The position numbers and the translations under genes were made by a program. A DNA stretch of 64,000 nucleotides, from contig NC_056767.1 of the NCBI RefSeq assembly GCF_018687715.1, forward strand, positions 1,488,001 to 1,552,000, given 5' to 3'. The stretch comes from Carya illinoinensis (taxonomy: Eukaryota; Streptophyta; Magnoliopsida; Fagales; Juglandaceae). Shown one piece after another: positions 35,880 to 45,572 of this stretch. The stretch's first letter is position 1. Every line of letters begins with the position of its first letter. Under the pieces are notes generated by a model. The model did no database searches. It was not told where the DNA came from and saw only the letters and a program-made list of their open reading frames with translations.

Positions 35880-36179
35880 TTAACTAACATTTCCTTTTCT
35901 TGTACTTCTCACACCACTAAATTCATATAGTGATGAATTTTCAGGAGAAGAAAGAGGAGATGGTGAAGCCATGAAGCCCCCAGGTCTTGTATCTACAAGA
36001 TTTCCATTAGACTCTTCCCAAATCTTAAAAAATAATGGAAACAACAACCAGTGCCAGCTACAACTGACACTGGTGGGCATCCAAGTGAAGCATAATGATA
36101 CCAACTGGGTCAGATATAGCTTTCTAGGCTGCATTTCCATCAATAATGCAGTCAAAAAACTGCTCAGAGCCCAGTGCAT
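35880..36179 (-). CDS. Doubtful ORF with a structured-looking C-terminus
   Basis: A 99-residue minus-strand ORF whose last 45 residues (containing VDTRPGGFMASPSPLSSPEN and ending near a basic STRKGN) read like a natural protein tail, while the N-terminal part does not. It lies between the two arms of the 940-bp duplication and downstream (minus strand) of a GA-rich leader-like sequence near 36680-36760. I recognise no family. It may be the last exon of a lost gene. Confidence 0.25.
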   Translation of the reverse strand: MHWALSSFLTALLMEMQPRKLYLTQLVSLCFTWMPTSVSCSWHWLLFPLFFKIWEESNGNLVDTRPGGFMASPSPLSSPENSSLYEFSGVRSTRKGNVS

Positions 36180-36409
36180 ATATCATCATTCACTATACAC
36201 CCCAAATGAAACCCAAGAAACCCATTGCAAAACCAGACCCAATACTTATCCAAAACAAAGAGAAAAGACTACTTTTGCAACAAATGCGTGTCAAATCATT
36301 GCTATGTAATAGCCCTCAGATCTCATAGCTTTAAACCAAATCATCCACGGTCTTTAAAGCGAATGATATTCATCAAAAGCCTTTACAAACCACCACCGAG
36401 TGAGGATTT

Positions 36410-36411
<2 letters not shown>

Positions 36412-36451
<40 letters not shown>

Positions 36452-36462
36452 GTATGTATGTA
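36412..36462. repeat. (AT)n and (TGTA)n compound microsatellite
   Basis: An AT run of about 30 bp passes into TGTATGTATG-type repeats. The matching site in the other duplicated arm (about 35460-35490) is CATA-type. Confidence 0.9.
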
Positions 36463-36679
36463 TAAAGAATGGGTAGTGGAGATGGAGGGGGAGGTGGTGG
36501 TGGTGGTGGTGAGTAAAGGCTAGAAATGAAAAACAACGCGAACCGCTCAATACAGAGTTGCACATCATCGGGCAAATTACGGCTCGATGGCTGTTACAAA
36601 ATGCAACTAGCAGAACCATTATAAAATCAACAAAACGAATACAAAAAAGTAATAGCAAAATAGCATAACCCTAAGATCC

Positions 36680-36702
36680 CGAGAGAGAGAGAGAGAGAGA
36701 GT
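36680..36702. repeat. (GA)n microsatellite
   Basis: A pure GA run. Confidence 0.95.
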
Positions 36703-36879
36703 GGGCTCTCACATACAAAGAATCGGTAGCGGAGCGGAGGAAGCAAAGCGATGGAGCTGATTAGGGTTTTGGTGTGATTGGGGTCCACACGATCCTCTTT
36801 CTATTCTTATAGTGAATAATGATAAGGAAGAGCTTCTATCCGCCCATGGTTGATCGCTCTAATTGACCGTTGGTTAAAA

Positions 36880-36919
36880 AATAATAATAATAATAATGAT
36901 GATGATGATGATGATGATA
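36880..36919. repeat. (AAT)n-(GAT)n compound microsatellite
   Basis: AAT units pass directly into GAT units. Confidence 0.95.
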
Positions 36920-38385
36920 AAGAAAATGATTTTAAATGTATTAGTAAATTTTTTAAAATTTTTAGAAATATTTAAATATATTAAAAAATATAAAAAAATA
37001 AAAATAAAAATAATATATGCCCGAATGGCACGTCTAGCGATAAACGCTAGCAGCATAGTAGCCAATCCATAATGATATATGGAAGTTTACAACCCTAGTA
37101 AATAATTAGAAAAGTATAGTTGTAAGTATAATTGTGCATTAATCTGTGTATTAATGTAATGTGATTGGTTAAAAAGTAAATTTTATTAAAAATAGTGTTA
37201 ATTTAAATTTTAAGTATGAATAAATCAGTGTTGGTACACAGATTAGTGCGCGACTGTACTTGTATGTAGCAAAACTCTAAATAATTTTGCTAGTTACGGT
37301 CGGCATATGCCGTCAGGATATGTAAAAATACAGTTTATAAAAAAGTAATTTCAATTTAAATACCACAAATATAAACATATTTTTTATTTCAATTTTCCTA
37401 TCTAATCATTATCTAATTATTATAATTTTTCTAAACTTTCAGACAAAAAATAAAAGATAATTCAATTCTTTCAAATCTCAAAATAAAAATTATATTAACA
37501 AATTATATCCAAGTAATATTTTAATTTTATAATATTTTTATTCAACTTTTTATTATTATTTTCTCAAAACCCCATAAAATGCTTTAACTCAAATCATTTT
37601 TAACTCATCTCTTGTCAACTTAAATGTCTCATAATCTTATTATTGTTCACAAATTATCTGAACTTCCTATCCAAATCAAGCTAAGAGGAAACCATCCTGT
37701 TTCTGTCTCAGAATCAATCAGAAAGAAAGCCCTAGCGCGTATGATTTCGTTGAAATTATAACTTATAAAGTTGAATTGTAATTGCACTATCAGCATGGGA
37801 CCCGGGATTGCACTTTGAACGTTGTTATGTTTGGGTAATAGACTCCATTATTATTTATTATTATTTAATATTTTATTTTTTTAATCATTATTATTTAATA
37901 TTTTTATTATTATTTTCACTATTATTCACAAATTATTTGAGATTACCTCAGTATCCAAACGTATCTTGGTTATTAGTTTGGGTCACATTCAAAATATATA
38001 TTAAGATATGTGTTTAAATGTATAAAATTGAGATAGGTTTAACTCTTTTTTGTTTTATAAAAAGTTGAAAAAATAGTAAATTTCATTAATAATTAGTTTG
38101 AGACGAGCTGATATGAGTTTATATTTCAAATATAGGCTAAGGAGGCTATATGTCATTTTCAATCTTAAAAATTTCTAAAAATTATAGCCGGGAATAAATA
38201 TGGTCACTCTTGGTTTCCTTTTAGCCATTATATTCATTCACTAATTAACGTGGCAAGTAAAACTATCAAATTTCTACCGAACCTTAAATAGAGAGTTCTT
38301 GAAAATGCCATTCAAAGAATGAATAATTAGGGAAGGAAATTTTCAGCACTCGCGTGAGAGTTAAAGTTTTTTTTTTTAATTTTTT
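36920..38385. other. AT-rich intergenic DNA with MITE copies
   Basis: Contains a 'ggtggctct'-family core (about 36920-37075), the third copy of the small AT-rich MITE (37113-37277), and a GATGAGAT-type MITE in minus orientation (about 37385-37685, with 'caaattatctgaacttcctatccaa'). No gene recognised. Confidence 0.5.
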
Positions 38386-38493
38386 TGGGGGATCAAAGCC
38401 ACAGAAAGATAATCTCGGCAACAGGGAAATTTTAGATGTAGGGATCATCCTTTGCCAAGCATATAAGGAACCAACATTGCAACTGTTTTTTTT

Positions 38494-38524
<31 letters not shown>

Positions 38525-38623
38525 GGGGGGATCAAAGACACAGAAAGATAATCTCGGCAACAGGGAAATTTTAGATGTAGGGATCATCCTTTGCCAAGCA
38601 TGTAAGAAACCAACATTGCAAGT
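38386..38623. repeat. Duplication with T/G homopolymer joints
   Basis: A 91-bp segment starting 'atcaaag.cacagaaagataa' occurs at 38392-38482 and 38531-38621 with few differences. Each copy is preceded by a T-run and then a G-run: modest before the first, 18 T plus 27 G (38486-38530) before the second. The period is 139 bp. Confidence 0.9.
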
Positions 38624-39261
38624 AAACTGGGATGCCACAACATGGGTAACCAGCCCCGCCTTTATGTGCAATCATCCTCTTCAATATTCTCATTATCTTT
38701 CTAAACTAACTGGTGGCAAAAGAATAAAATTTCGCACTCTGAAGCAATAAACATAATCAATTAGTAGAAGCAGTTTAGCATGGGTTTCACCAGATACATT
38801 ATTTGCTTAGTTCCCGGCAATGTATTAACATGACAAAGCTCTTAACTAATAATGCAAATTGAGTTTCTTTCAAAATAATAATGCAAAGAGAGTTGCACTC
38901 CAGTGCCTCCTTCCTGTGTTGCTTCCTGGAAAAGGCTGCTTAGACCAACAAAAAGAATGGGAAATTGAAAAACCTGAGGTTGTAATACCAACCAAAGTAT
39001 TACTATCATATCAACGGGTGCTAGAGACGCTATCGACGATTCACACTAGAGATGCTATCGACGATTCACAACCCTCCTTAAACTTGATCCAAACGAACAC
39101 ATATTTGGGAAATGCATTTGGAAACTTTCATATCATCACTGTAGCGACCAGATCACAATGCCAAAGAACAAACAAAGACCAGAATCTGCACAACTCCAGG
39201 CAGATGGTCTTTTTAGACTACCCCCATCTTTGGTTCTTCTTTAGTATACTATCACTATCAA
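38624..39261. other. Region downstream of BCD1
   Basis: Probably includes the BCD1 3' UTR at its right end. A 25-bp tandem repeat (ctagaga.gctatcgacgat type) lies at 39021-39070. The plus-strand ORF 38859-39398 overlaps the last BCD1 exon and is not credible. Confidence 0.5.
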
Positions 39262-42200
39262 TTATTCAAGAATCTCCCCTTCCTCTAATTCCTCATCTGC
39301 TGACAAATATGCACGGAGATCCGAGAGCTCTCTTCTTCCTTCTGCATCTAGCTCTTCAGCAAACTCAAATTCCAAATCCAGAAAGTCATCAGGGTTAATT
39401 TGTGCAATGAGCTCTGAGTACGAATCTATTAAGCCCTGATCAAAGTCAAAATCCATCATTTGAGACACTCCTGCTTCATTGGAATTGGAGGTGGAATGTG
39501 ACCAGTTGCTTGTTGCCACCCTTGAGAACAAAGGGCATTCTGATGAATTATCTACCTCTTTCTCAGTCCTCAAGTTGTAATGGGGGGATCGAGGCATTGG
39601 ACTTGAACTCACATGTTTCATGAGTTCAAAAACACGAGGATCTGAAGAGTTATTGTCGTCTTCTATTTCCTCCTCCTTGAAGGGGGCACCAACTGGGCTT
39701 GGATTGCTTTCAGAATCTTTTAGCTCTGGTTTTTCAGTAACAGGGTTGGTATCCTTAACAACGTCAAAATCAGAGCTGTGTGAAGGGAGAGAGACATATA
39801 TTACAGGATACTCCAATATAACTAAACTGGAAAATTGTTGCTTTATTGAGGCCCTCACGTCCAACTCCCGGAAAGGTGATACGGAGCCCTGCAAAACTCA
39901 AAATAATAGGTCATGTCTCCATAACAAACATAAGAGAGAAAAAAGAGAAAGAGGGGGGGGGGGGGGGGGGGGTGGTCTACAGCTGCCAGTGAAATTGTTT
40001 CAGTACCAGAGTGGCTGACAATTCTAATTACCCCTTCTCATATGAATAGTAACCCACAAAAACCCAATCTTCCTGTCTGCCATTATATCCACCCATGGTT
40101 CAACTTAGCTGCACACTCGCAGACTAGATATTGCTAACTCAGATGTCCATGACTAATTATTCAACAAAACCACCAGTAAATAAAAAGATACAAACCTTTG
40201 GATATTTACGGATGAAAAACTTGAGACAGTCCAGCTGTTCCTCGCAAAATTGCCTTAGTTGATGATTCCATGGGCCAGTTTTCAGATGATTCTCAATGAT
40301 GGAGCAGAGGTTTGTATTTTCATTCACTCTGCACCAACATTAAATGCATCAGTTCTCTGAAGAATCACATAGTCCTGTTCTATGAAGTTACAAACCAATT
40401 GACTCCAGCATCATTTTTTGGTTAAACCAACTTGTCTAATAGGATAAGAGAATCCATCCATTGCAGAGAAAAAATGGGGTCCCGAGCGGAAGAGTTCGTA
40501 TGACAGCTCACCCATGATCATGTAAAACAATGTCTGTTGAGTAAAACCGCCATTCAATGGTCCACAAGATAGATTTTTTCCTGAAATAATCATTAATAGG
40601 CATTGTAAAATCTGATTAAAAAAACACCCACCAGCACAAGATTGGAATCTCAACTCATCTCCGGTACCAATATGAAATTATATATGTATAGAAGATACCC
40701 ACAAGCATTCATCTTTTGACCAGATACCACCACATAGGGATTGGGTGGGGGTGGATTTAGTGGGGGGGAGGAAGGGGTAGATTCCATAATCAATTAATTC
40801 TTATAGATAGCAAGAAACAAATAAGTGTTCCGCAAAAAGAAAGCAGTAAAAGCCTACCAAACTTACAGACATGTGATCACAATTTTACAAAACCACAGAT
40901 AAAAAATAGTTAACACAAGAAAAAGTAATTTATCATCCAATAATTCTACCATAGACCTCTAAAATTACTAATATTTACCTTTGGTCATATCGAGTTCGAT
41001 TTTTCTGTCTTTTTGACATTCCACTAGAGAGAAATAGAAGTTTTGTCCTTCGCCTTGCTGCAGCGTTCCAGAGACTTCTAAGATGAAATGGAAACTTAGA
41101 ATGAGCATACCCGCACAATTTAGTTCTCGTTCTCTGAGCAGATTCAGCGACCCTCTTCACTTCCTCCAGTAAATTGTAATCTACAAATAATATTCCATAA
41201 AAAAAACAATATTGGCATATACATGTAAGAAAAGTAGCAACCTTCATCAACCAAGTTATAACATACTCACAAAGCGCTTAAGAAACTAGCAAAGAAATTT
41301 CCCGATCTGATAAAGAGATAGAATATACTTTTTCAACAAAATTATACGCAGCACCATGCAAAATTCTTCGAGACTATGAAAGGGTATCGAACTTAGATAC
41401 TGAAAGAGCAAACTTCCAAAGACTATGGTATGATATATGCATGAAAACCTTAAAAGCTGTTAGGAACCCAGCTAGAGAAAGAGAAAGGGATGATGGAACC
41501 CAAGCTTACGAAGTGAAGATGCCGAAGTGTTATGTCATTGAGGAAAATGGAGGCTGCATTTTGAAGAAGATTGAAGCTGTGCGTTTGGTGTTACTGAAGC
41601 TTTACGTTGCTGTTGCCAAAACTGTGCGTCTAGCTATTACTGGAGGTGTTCGTTTTGGGACCATGAAGTGATGTGTTTAAGCTGCTGTGTGCATGTGTTG
41701 TTATTTACTTATGCTGTGAGTTTTTAGTTATGTTATGCGTTTCAAGTGGCTGTCATGTAGTCAGAGTATTAGCTTGTCATTTTATCCTTTTCATAATTCT
41801 GTTAGAGTGAATTGTACTGTGAGGTGAGGCGTGGGAATATAGGGGAGCAGGAGAGAAAATGGGGGTTATCTTGAATCTGGATTTTAGCTTGAATATTGTA
41901 AGGAGGTTAAAGGTCTGGGAACCCTCGAAGTTTCCCTCAATCCTCATCAGTAAACGTATGGCCCTCTGAGGTATTATCACAAACATCTCATATGCAATTC
42001 TGATTTCACCCCTGCAACGTCTCAGCTTCCATTACCCGTATTCCTCATTACATTCCAATTCACTGTAGCATAACCCACAGGGTCCTAACAATTGGTATCA
42101 GCAGGTTTTTGGGAAGGAATAGAAAATTCCGTAATGAGTGAAGAATTCAGCTCAAAAAAATTAGAAGGGGAAGCATCTACCAATTCAACAGAAGAAATTA

Positions 42201-45200
42201 AAAAATGGCTTGGGTATGAAGAGAAAAAGGATTTTCAGATAAGAGGAAAATTCCCTAGCCACCAGCGCCGACAATTCGCTTGGGATGTTCCATGGCTGCA
42301 ACGCTACAGTGTTTACCAGTGGGAAACTGAGAGTGAGAAGACCCACTCGATGCAAGGCACAAATGAGCAGCCCACGGAGGAGCATATCTCTGAGTTCAGA
42401 GACAATTTCTGCCTCTCCGATATACATGACGATGGCTGCATTACAACCAAAGCATGGGTTCGCCCCATTACAGACCCAGACCCGCAGTCTGTCATGGCTG
42501 TTATAGCTGACAATGGCAACTCCGTCACCACGTGCCATGGAGGGGAGTTGTTCTAGTGGAGGCCTATTGCTACGAACGCCACCATGCCTCCCCTCTCCAA
42601 AGAATTGGTGCAGCAGGGCGTGGTGGAGCAGCTGGTGGTTGTATATCCACACCTCCCGAACCTTCTTGAGCGGCGTACAAATGGAGCGATCCATGGCCGT
42701 ACAAGTCCTGCAATCAACTTGTTCAAAAAAATGCATCGGCTAGATTTATATTTGGGGATGGGTAAGAAAGTCTTTGCTCACTCTCTGTTTGATATATTGC
42801 CACTTAAAGTGGTTTTTGAACCCTTTGATAGAGGAAGAGCAATGAATCTTGTGGGGACGAATTGTAAGATCCAGGGAACAATTTTTATAAATCCAAGGAA
42901 CAACCCATTTGCCTTAATTAAAGGCTCTATAAAGATATGGGAGAAGCACAAGGGTATATTCAGTAACATAGAAAATGAGAAGCTTCCAGCACATGTGAAC
43001 TGGTTTGGATGGAACACCTAGGATGCGTTTTTATCAGTCCACCCATATGCTAAGCCATGGACATTGTTAGTTACAACTCTATTACTTATATGCCTTGGGG
43101 TATCATGGTTTTTTTATATTACCACACGCGTTGTTGAATACATTTTTTATACTTTCTATAATTCTCTTCTATCTTGGCATTGTGGCATTGAGTCGGTACA
43201 ATAAGGGTGAGCCTTTGACTATGGGGAGATTATATGGTATTGATTCTATAGCAGAGATATTTCCATCTCTCTTCAGGCAGTTTTTGGCAGCAATAAGGCA
43301 TTTGATGACCATGATAAAGGTTGTTTTTCTTCTTGTCACTGGACTTGGGAGTGTTTCCTCTGATGTGTGTGGTAACTTGTGGAGTTGATAAATAACTAAA
43401 GGTTTGGGATTTGTCTGGAAGAAGATTTTTTAACTTTGAATGTCATGAAGCACATGTTTATTCCATTTGTCTTCTCCAAAAAGAAAATATTCAATTTATA
43501 TTTCCAACTGCTGTTGATGGAAAAATTAATGCTTGGTTGGACGAACATATGGGCTCTAGGGTTGACTATGATGCATCTGGACAAGGGTGCACTAGAATGC
43601 TCTCTAGTGCTGATGGAAGCAGACTATTATTCTCTGATGGAACAAGTGAAGATGGTGACTCATTCCTAGTTGAATGGAATGAAATTGAAGGTGCAGGGCA
43701 ATGGAAAAGGCTCATAAGTTTGCAAGATTTAGTAGATAATAATTTTTCTCTTCAGTTGCTCGATATAATGCCACCTCATTGGCTCTTTGATAGGGGTACA
43801 GAAGAATTTATGAACACAATTTATTACCTGCAGGCTGGCTATAGTGATCTAGCTTTAAGAGATTGGTTAAAGAAGCATGCTGATGCATTAGAGATAGACA
43901 AGTTAAATTGGATGGTGCATGGTTCAGTCACTCAACACGTCAAGAATGGACTGAATCTACAAAGTCTGATGCAGCTATTGATGTGTCTGAAGATAATGGA
44001 ACATGCCACATTCCTTAGTAAAAATAATCAGAGTCACTTGCATGGAATTTCAAGGGGTTCAAATAGTGGAACATTAGTAACTGATAGTGGTTCCAGCAGT
44101 CATTTTGGTCTTGGTAAGAGACCAAACCGTATTGAAGAGGCCAAGTTTGAACTTCTTTTTTTTTTTTGATAAATAAACAGATTTTATTAAACAAGTAGCA
44201 AAAACCAGTATTACAAAAAGGCAAGATGCCCTAACTAGGGTGGCCAAGTTTGAACTTCTAGCGGAAGGCCAGGATCCTTTTACTTCTGATGGGGAGGAGT
44301 TGAGCCCTCTAAGTGGGCTCGTAGAGCAAGTTTATGCAATTGCAAGAGAGTATGCTGCAGTCTATAAGAGCCTTACTAATGTTTGGGAAGATTACTTGGC
44401 TATGAAACATTCCTCAGTGAAGGCCAATTCAAGTTTAAAGGCCATCCTCCATGTTTCCAAGAGAGAAGCCATTGCCTTGGAAGGCCAAAGCACTGCAGCA
44501 CCTTGAGGGCAAGATGCTTAAAGAGGGGGGTTTTGTTAGGAACCCGGCTAGAGAAAGAGAAATGGATGATGGAACCCAAGCTTAAGAAGTGAAGATGCTG
44601 AAGTGTTATGCCGTTGAGGAAAATGGAGGCTGCGTTTTGAAGAAGATTGAAGCGGTGCGTTTGGTGTTACTGAAGCTTTACGTTGCTGTTTGTGAAACTG
44701 TGCGTCTAGCTATTACTGGAGGTGTTTGTTTTGGGACCATGAAGTGATGCGTTTAAGCTGCTGTGTGTGTGTGTGTTGTTATTTACTTATGCTGTGAGTT
44801 TTTAGTTATGTTATGCGTTTCAAGTGGCTGTCATGTATTCAGAGTATTAGCTTGTCATTTTATCCTTTTAGTAATTCTGTTAGAGTGAATTGTACTGTGA
44901 GGTGAGGCGTGGGAATATAGGGGAGCGGGAGAGAAAATGGGGACTATCTTGAATCTGGATTTTAGCTTGAATATTGTAAGGAGGTTAAAGGTCTGGGAAC
45001 CCTCGAAGTTTCCCTCATCAGTAAACGTATGGCCCTCTGAGGCATTATCACAAACATCTCATATGCAATTCTGATTTCACTCCTGCAACATCTCAGCTTC
45101 CATTACCCGTATCCCTTATTACATTCCAATTCACTGTAGCATAACCCACAGGGTCCTAACAAAAGCCATAGAAAGGGTATTGCTAAAACTCGATAAATTG

Positions 45201-45572
45201 TTAAATAGGTACCAAAAATGCAGGGAATAACAACAATTCACCTCCAGCTACTTACCATTAAGAAATTAAACTACTTTTTCAAGCATATCGTAACCCACTC
45301 ATACAGAATTCTACGAAACCATGAAAACGGGTACTGGTGAGAAAATAGAAAAAAGTACCAGAAAGGAGCAGATTATCGTCGAATTGAGAGAGCGGAACGA
45401 ATTGGGTCTGGCTCCTCTTGCCCGTACATCCGGTGCGTTGCTTGTGAGCTTTGACGCAAGGAAGGCTACAAGAACGCATGGAGCAACCCGGGCACTTGTA
45501 CTTTGACGGGCTTGCTTCACATTCCTCGCAGACAGGTGGGTTTGTCGGAGCTCGGTCGCCTTGGCTCTCCAT
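39262..45572 (-). CDS. BCD1: Box C/D snoRNA assembly factor BCD1 (zf-HIT protein)
   Basis: Nuclear zinc-finger HIT protein needed for box C/D snoRNP biogenesis (yeast Bcd1, human ZNHIT6). Five exons fit by consensus sites and phase: 45572-45359, 41180-40979, 40580-40512, 40328-40196, 39888-39262, totalling 414 residues. Exon 1 carries the HIT finger with Cys15, Cys18, Cys27, Cys30, Cys35, Cys39, His43 and Cys49. Exon 2 holds a basic segment with [18 protein letters not shown]. Exon 3 encodes the family signature [18 protein letters not shown]. Exon 4 has [19 protein letters not shown]. Exon 5 encodes a short conserved [12 protein letters not shown] followed by an acidic, probably disordered tail. 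Intron 1 is about 4.2 kb because it holds a complete LTR element in the opposite orientation. No coding exon is damaged, so the gene should still be functional. Confidence 0.93.
39953..39972. repeat. Poly-G run of 20
   Basis: A homopolymer inside BCD1 intron 4 (plus-strand G). It lies between exons, so it has no coding effect. Confidence 0.95.
41458..42090 (+). repeat. 5' LTR of the BCD1-intron element
   Basis: The 633-bp terminal repeat TGTTAGGA...TCCTAACA, followed at once by the primer-binding site. Confidence 0.93.
42106..43140 (+). pseudogene. Interior coding-like segment of unknown origin
   Basis: Two long plus-strand frames, 42092-42556 and 42584-43021, are separated by a stop. The first contains a run such as [14 protein letters not shown] then [16 protein letters not shown]. 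The second contains [20 protein letters not shown] and [17 protein letters not shown]. After a stop, the second frame continues into a hydrophobic stretch ([17 protein letters not shown]). I recognise neither a retroviral domain nor a definite cellular donor. Given the fragments next to it, captured exons are likely. Confidence 0.45.
43140..43380 (+). pseudogene. Captured fragment of SUD1/DOA10-type E3 ubiquitin ligase
   Basis: Encodes a segment matching the membrane region of plant SUD1 (CER9, DOA10/MARCH6 family): [20 protein letters not shown], then a stretch with [16 protein letters not shown] and RHLMTMIKV. Near the end the frame shifts by one base; the expected VFPLMC continuation is in the next frame. 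The fragment has no introns, as expected for capture through an RNA intermediate. Confidence 0.8.
43396..43695 (+). pseudogene. Captured fragment of a TOPLESS-family corepressor (WD40 part)
   Basis: One hundred residues beginning [17 protein letters not shown] and including [27 protein letters not shown] and [20 protein letters not shown] phrases, as in TPL/TPR WD40 repeats. Several substitutions at conserved positions indicate decay. It ends at E-G-A, where the TPL similarity stops abruptly, and a different sequence follows in the same open frame. Confidence 0.88.
43696..44510 (+). pseudogene. Further captured sequence, part resembling WAPL cohesin-release protein
   Basis: The frame from the TOPLESS fragment continues. 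Residues encoded at 43954-44049 ([20 protein letters not shown] then LSKNNQSHL) closely resemble a conserved stretch of plant WINGS APART-LIKE (WAPL). The preceding stretch ([20 protein letters not shown]...) and the following one ([20 protein letters not shown]...) are unassigned. The frame is interrupted at 44157-44241 by a LINE tail. Confidence 0.6.
44139..44259 (-). mobile_element. 5'-truncated LINE tail nested in the LTR element
   Basis: An 85-bp insert (44157-44241), poly-A terminated on the minus strand ('...tttatttatcaaaaaaaaaa'), is flanked by an exact 18-bp direct repeat 'ggccaagtttgaacttct' (44139-44156 and 44242-44259). It interrupts the captured reading frame, so it arrived after the capture. 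Confidence 0.9.
44534..45161 (+). repeat. 3' LTR of the BCD1-intron element
   Basis: A 628-bp copy of the 5' LTR, directly preceded by the polypurine tract and followed by the AAAGC target duplication. Confidence 0.93.

Larger units (their letters stand above)
35368..36600. repeat. Direct duplication with about 940-bp period
   Basis: The phrase 'ccctcagatctcatagctttaa' begins both 35368-35610 and 36311-36580. Both continue through a 'catt...atcaaaagcct..acaaaccacca' type stretch, a microsatellite, a GGTGGT-rich tract, 'taaaggctag' and 'ccgctcaata...catcatcgggcaa'. The copies differ strongly in the microsatellite. Confidence 0.8.
41453..45166 (+). mobile_element. Complete non-autonomous LTR retroelement carrying host gene fragments
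   Basis: The element spans 41458-45161 and is bounded by the 5-bp target duplication AAAGC (41453-41457, 45162-45166). The 5' LTR is 41458-42090 (633 bp) and the 3' LTR 44534-45161 (628 bp). Both start TGTTAGGA and end TCCTAACA. The LTRs differ at about 25-30 positions by eye, plus a 7-bp deletion. A primer-binding site of the initiator-Met type (tggtatcag) begins at 42093, right after the 5' LTR, and a polypurine tract (aagagggggg, 44521-44530) sits just before the 3' LTR. The 2.4-kb interior has no gag, protease, reverse transcriptase or integrase motif. Instead it contains sense-oriented fragments of cellular genes, listed separately. It is inserted antisense in BCD1 intron 1. Confidence 0.93.

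Noticed and set aside
38284..38750. ORFs with runs of glycine, proline, phenylalanine or lysine
   Set aside because: They translate the T and G homopolymers; not genes.
38859..39398. 179-residue plus-strand ORF
   Set aside because: It overlaps BCD1 exon 5 in antisense and contains no family features; probably a chance frame.
41458..45161. Interpretation of the TOPLESS/SUD1 region as a functional host gene in the BCD1 intron
   Set aside because: LTRs, primer-binding site, polypurine tract and target duplication enclose it. The fragments are short, from unrelated proteins, and interrupted by frameshifts and a LINE tail.
45279..45358. Continuation of the zinc-finger frame past 45359
   Set aside because: A GT donor at 45358 is in the right phase for exon 2, and the extension is not BCD1-like.
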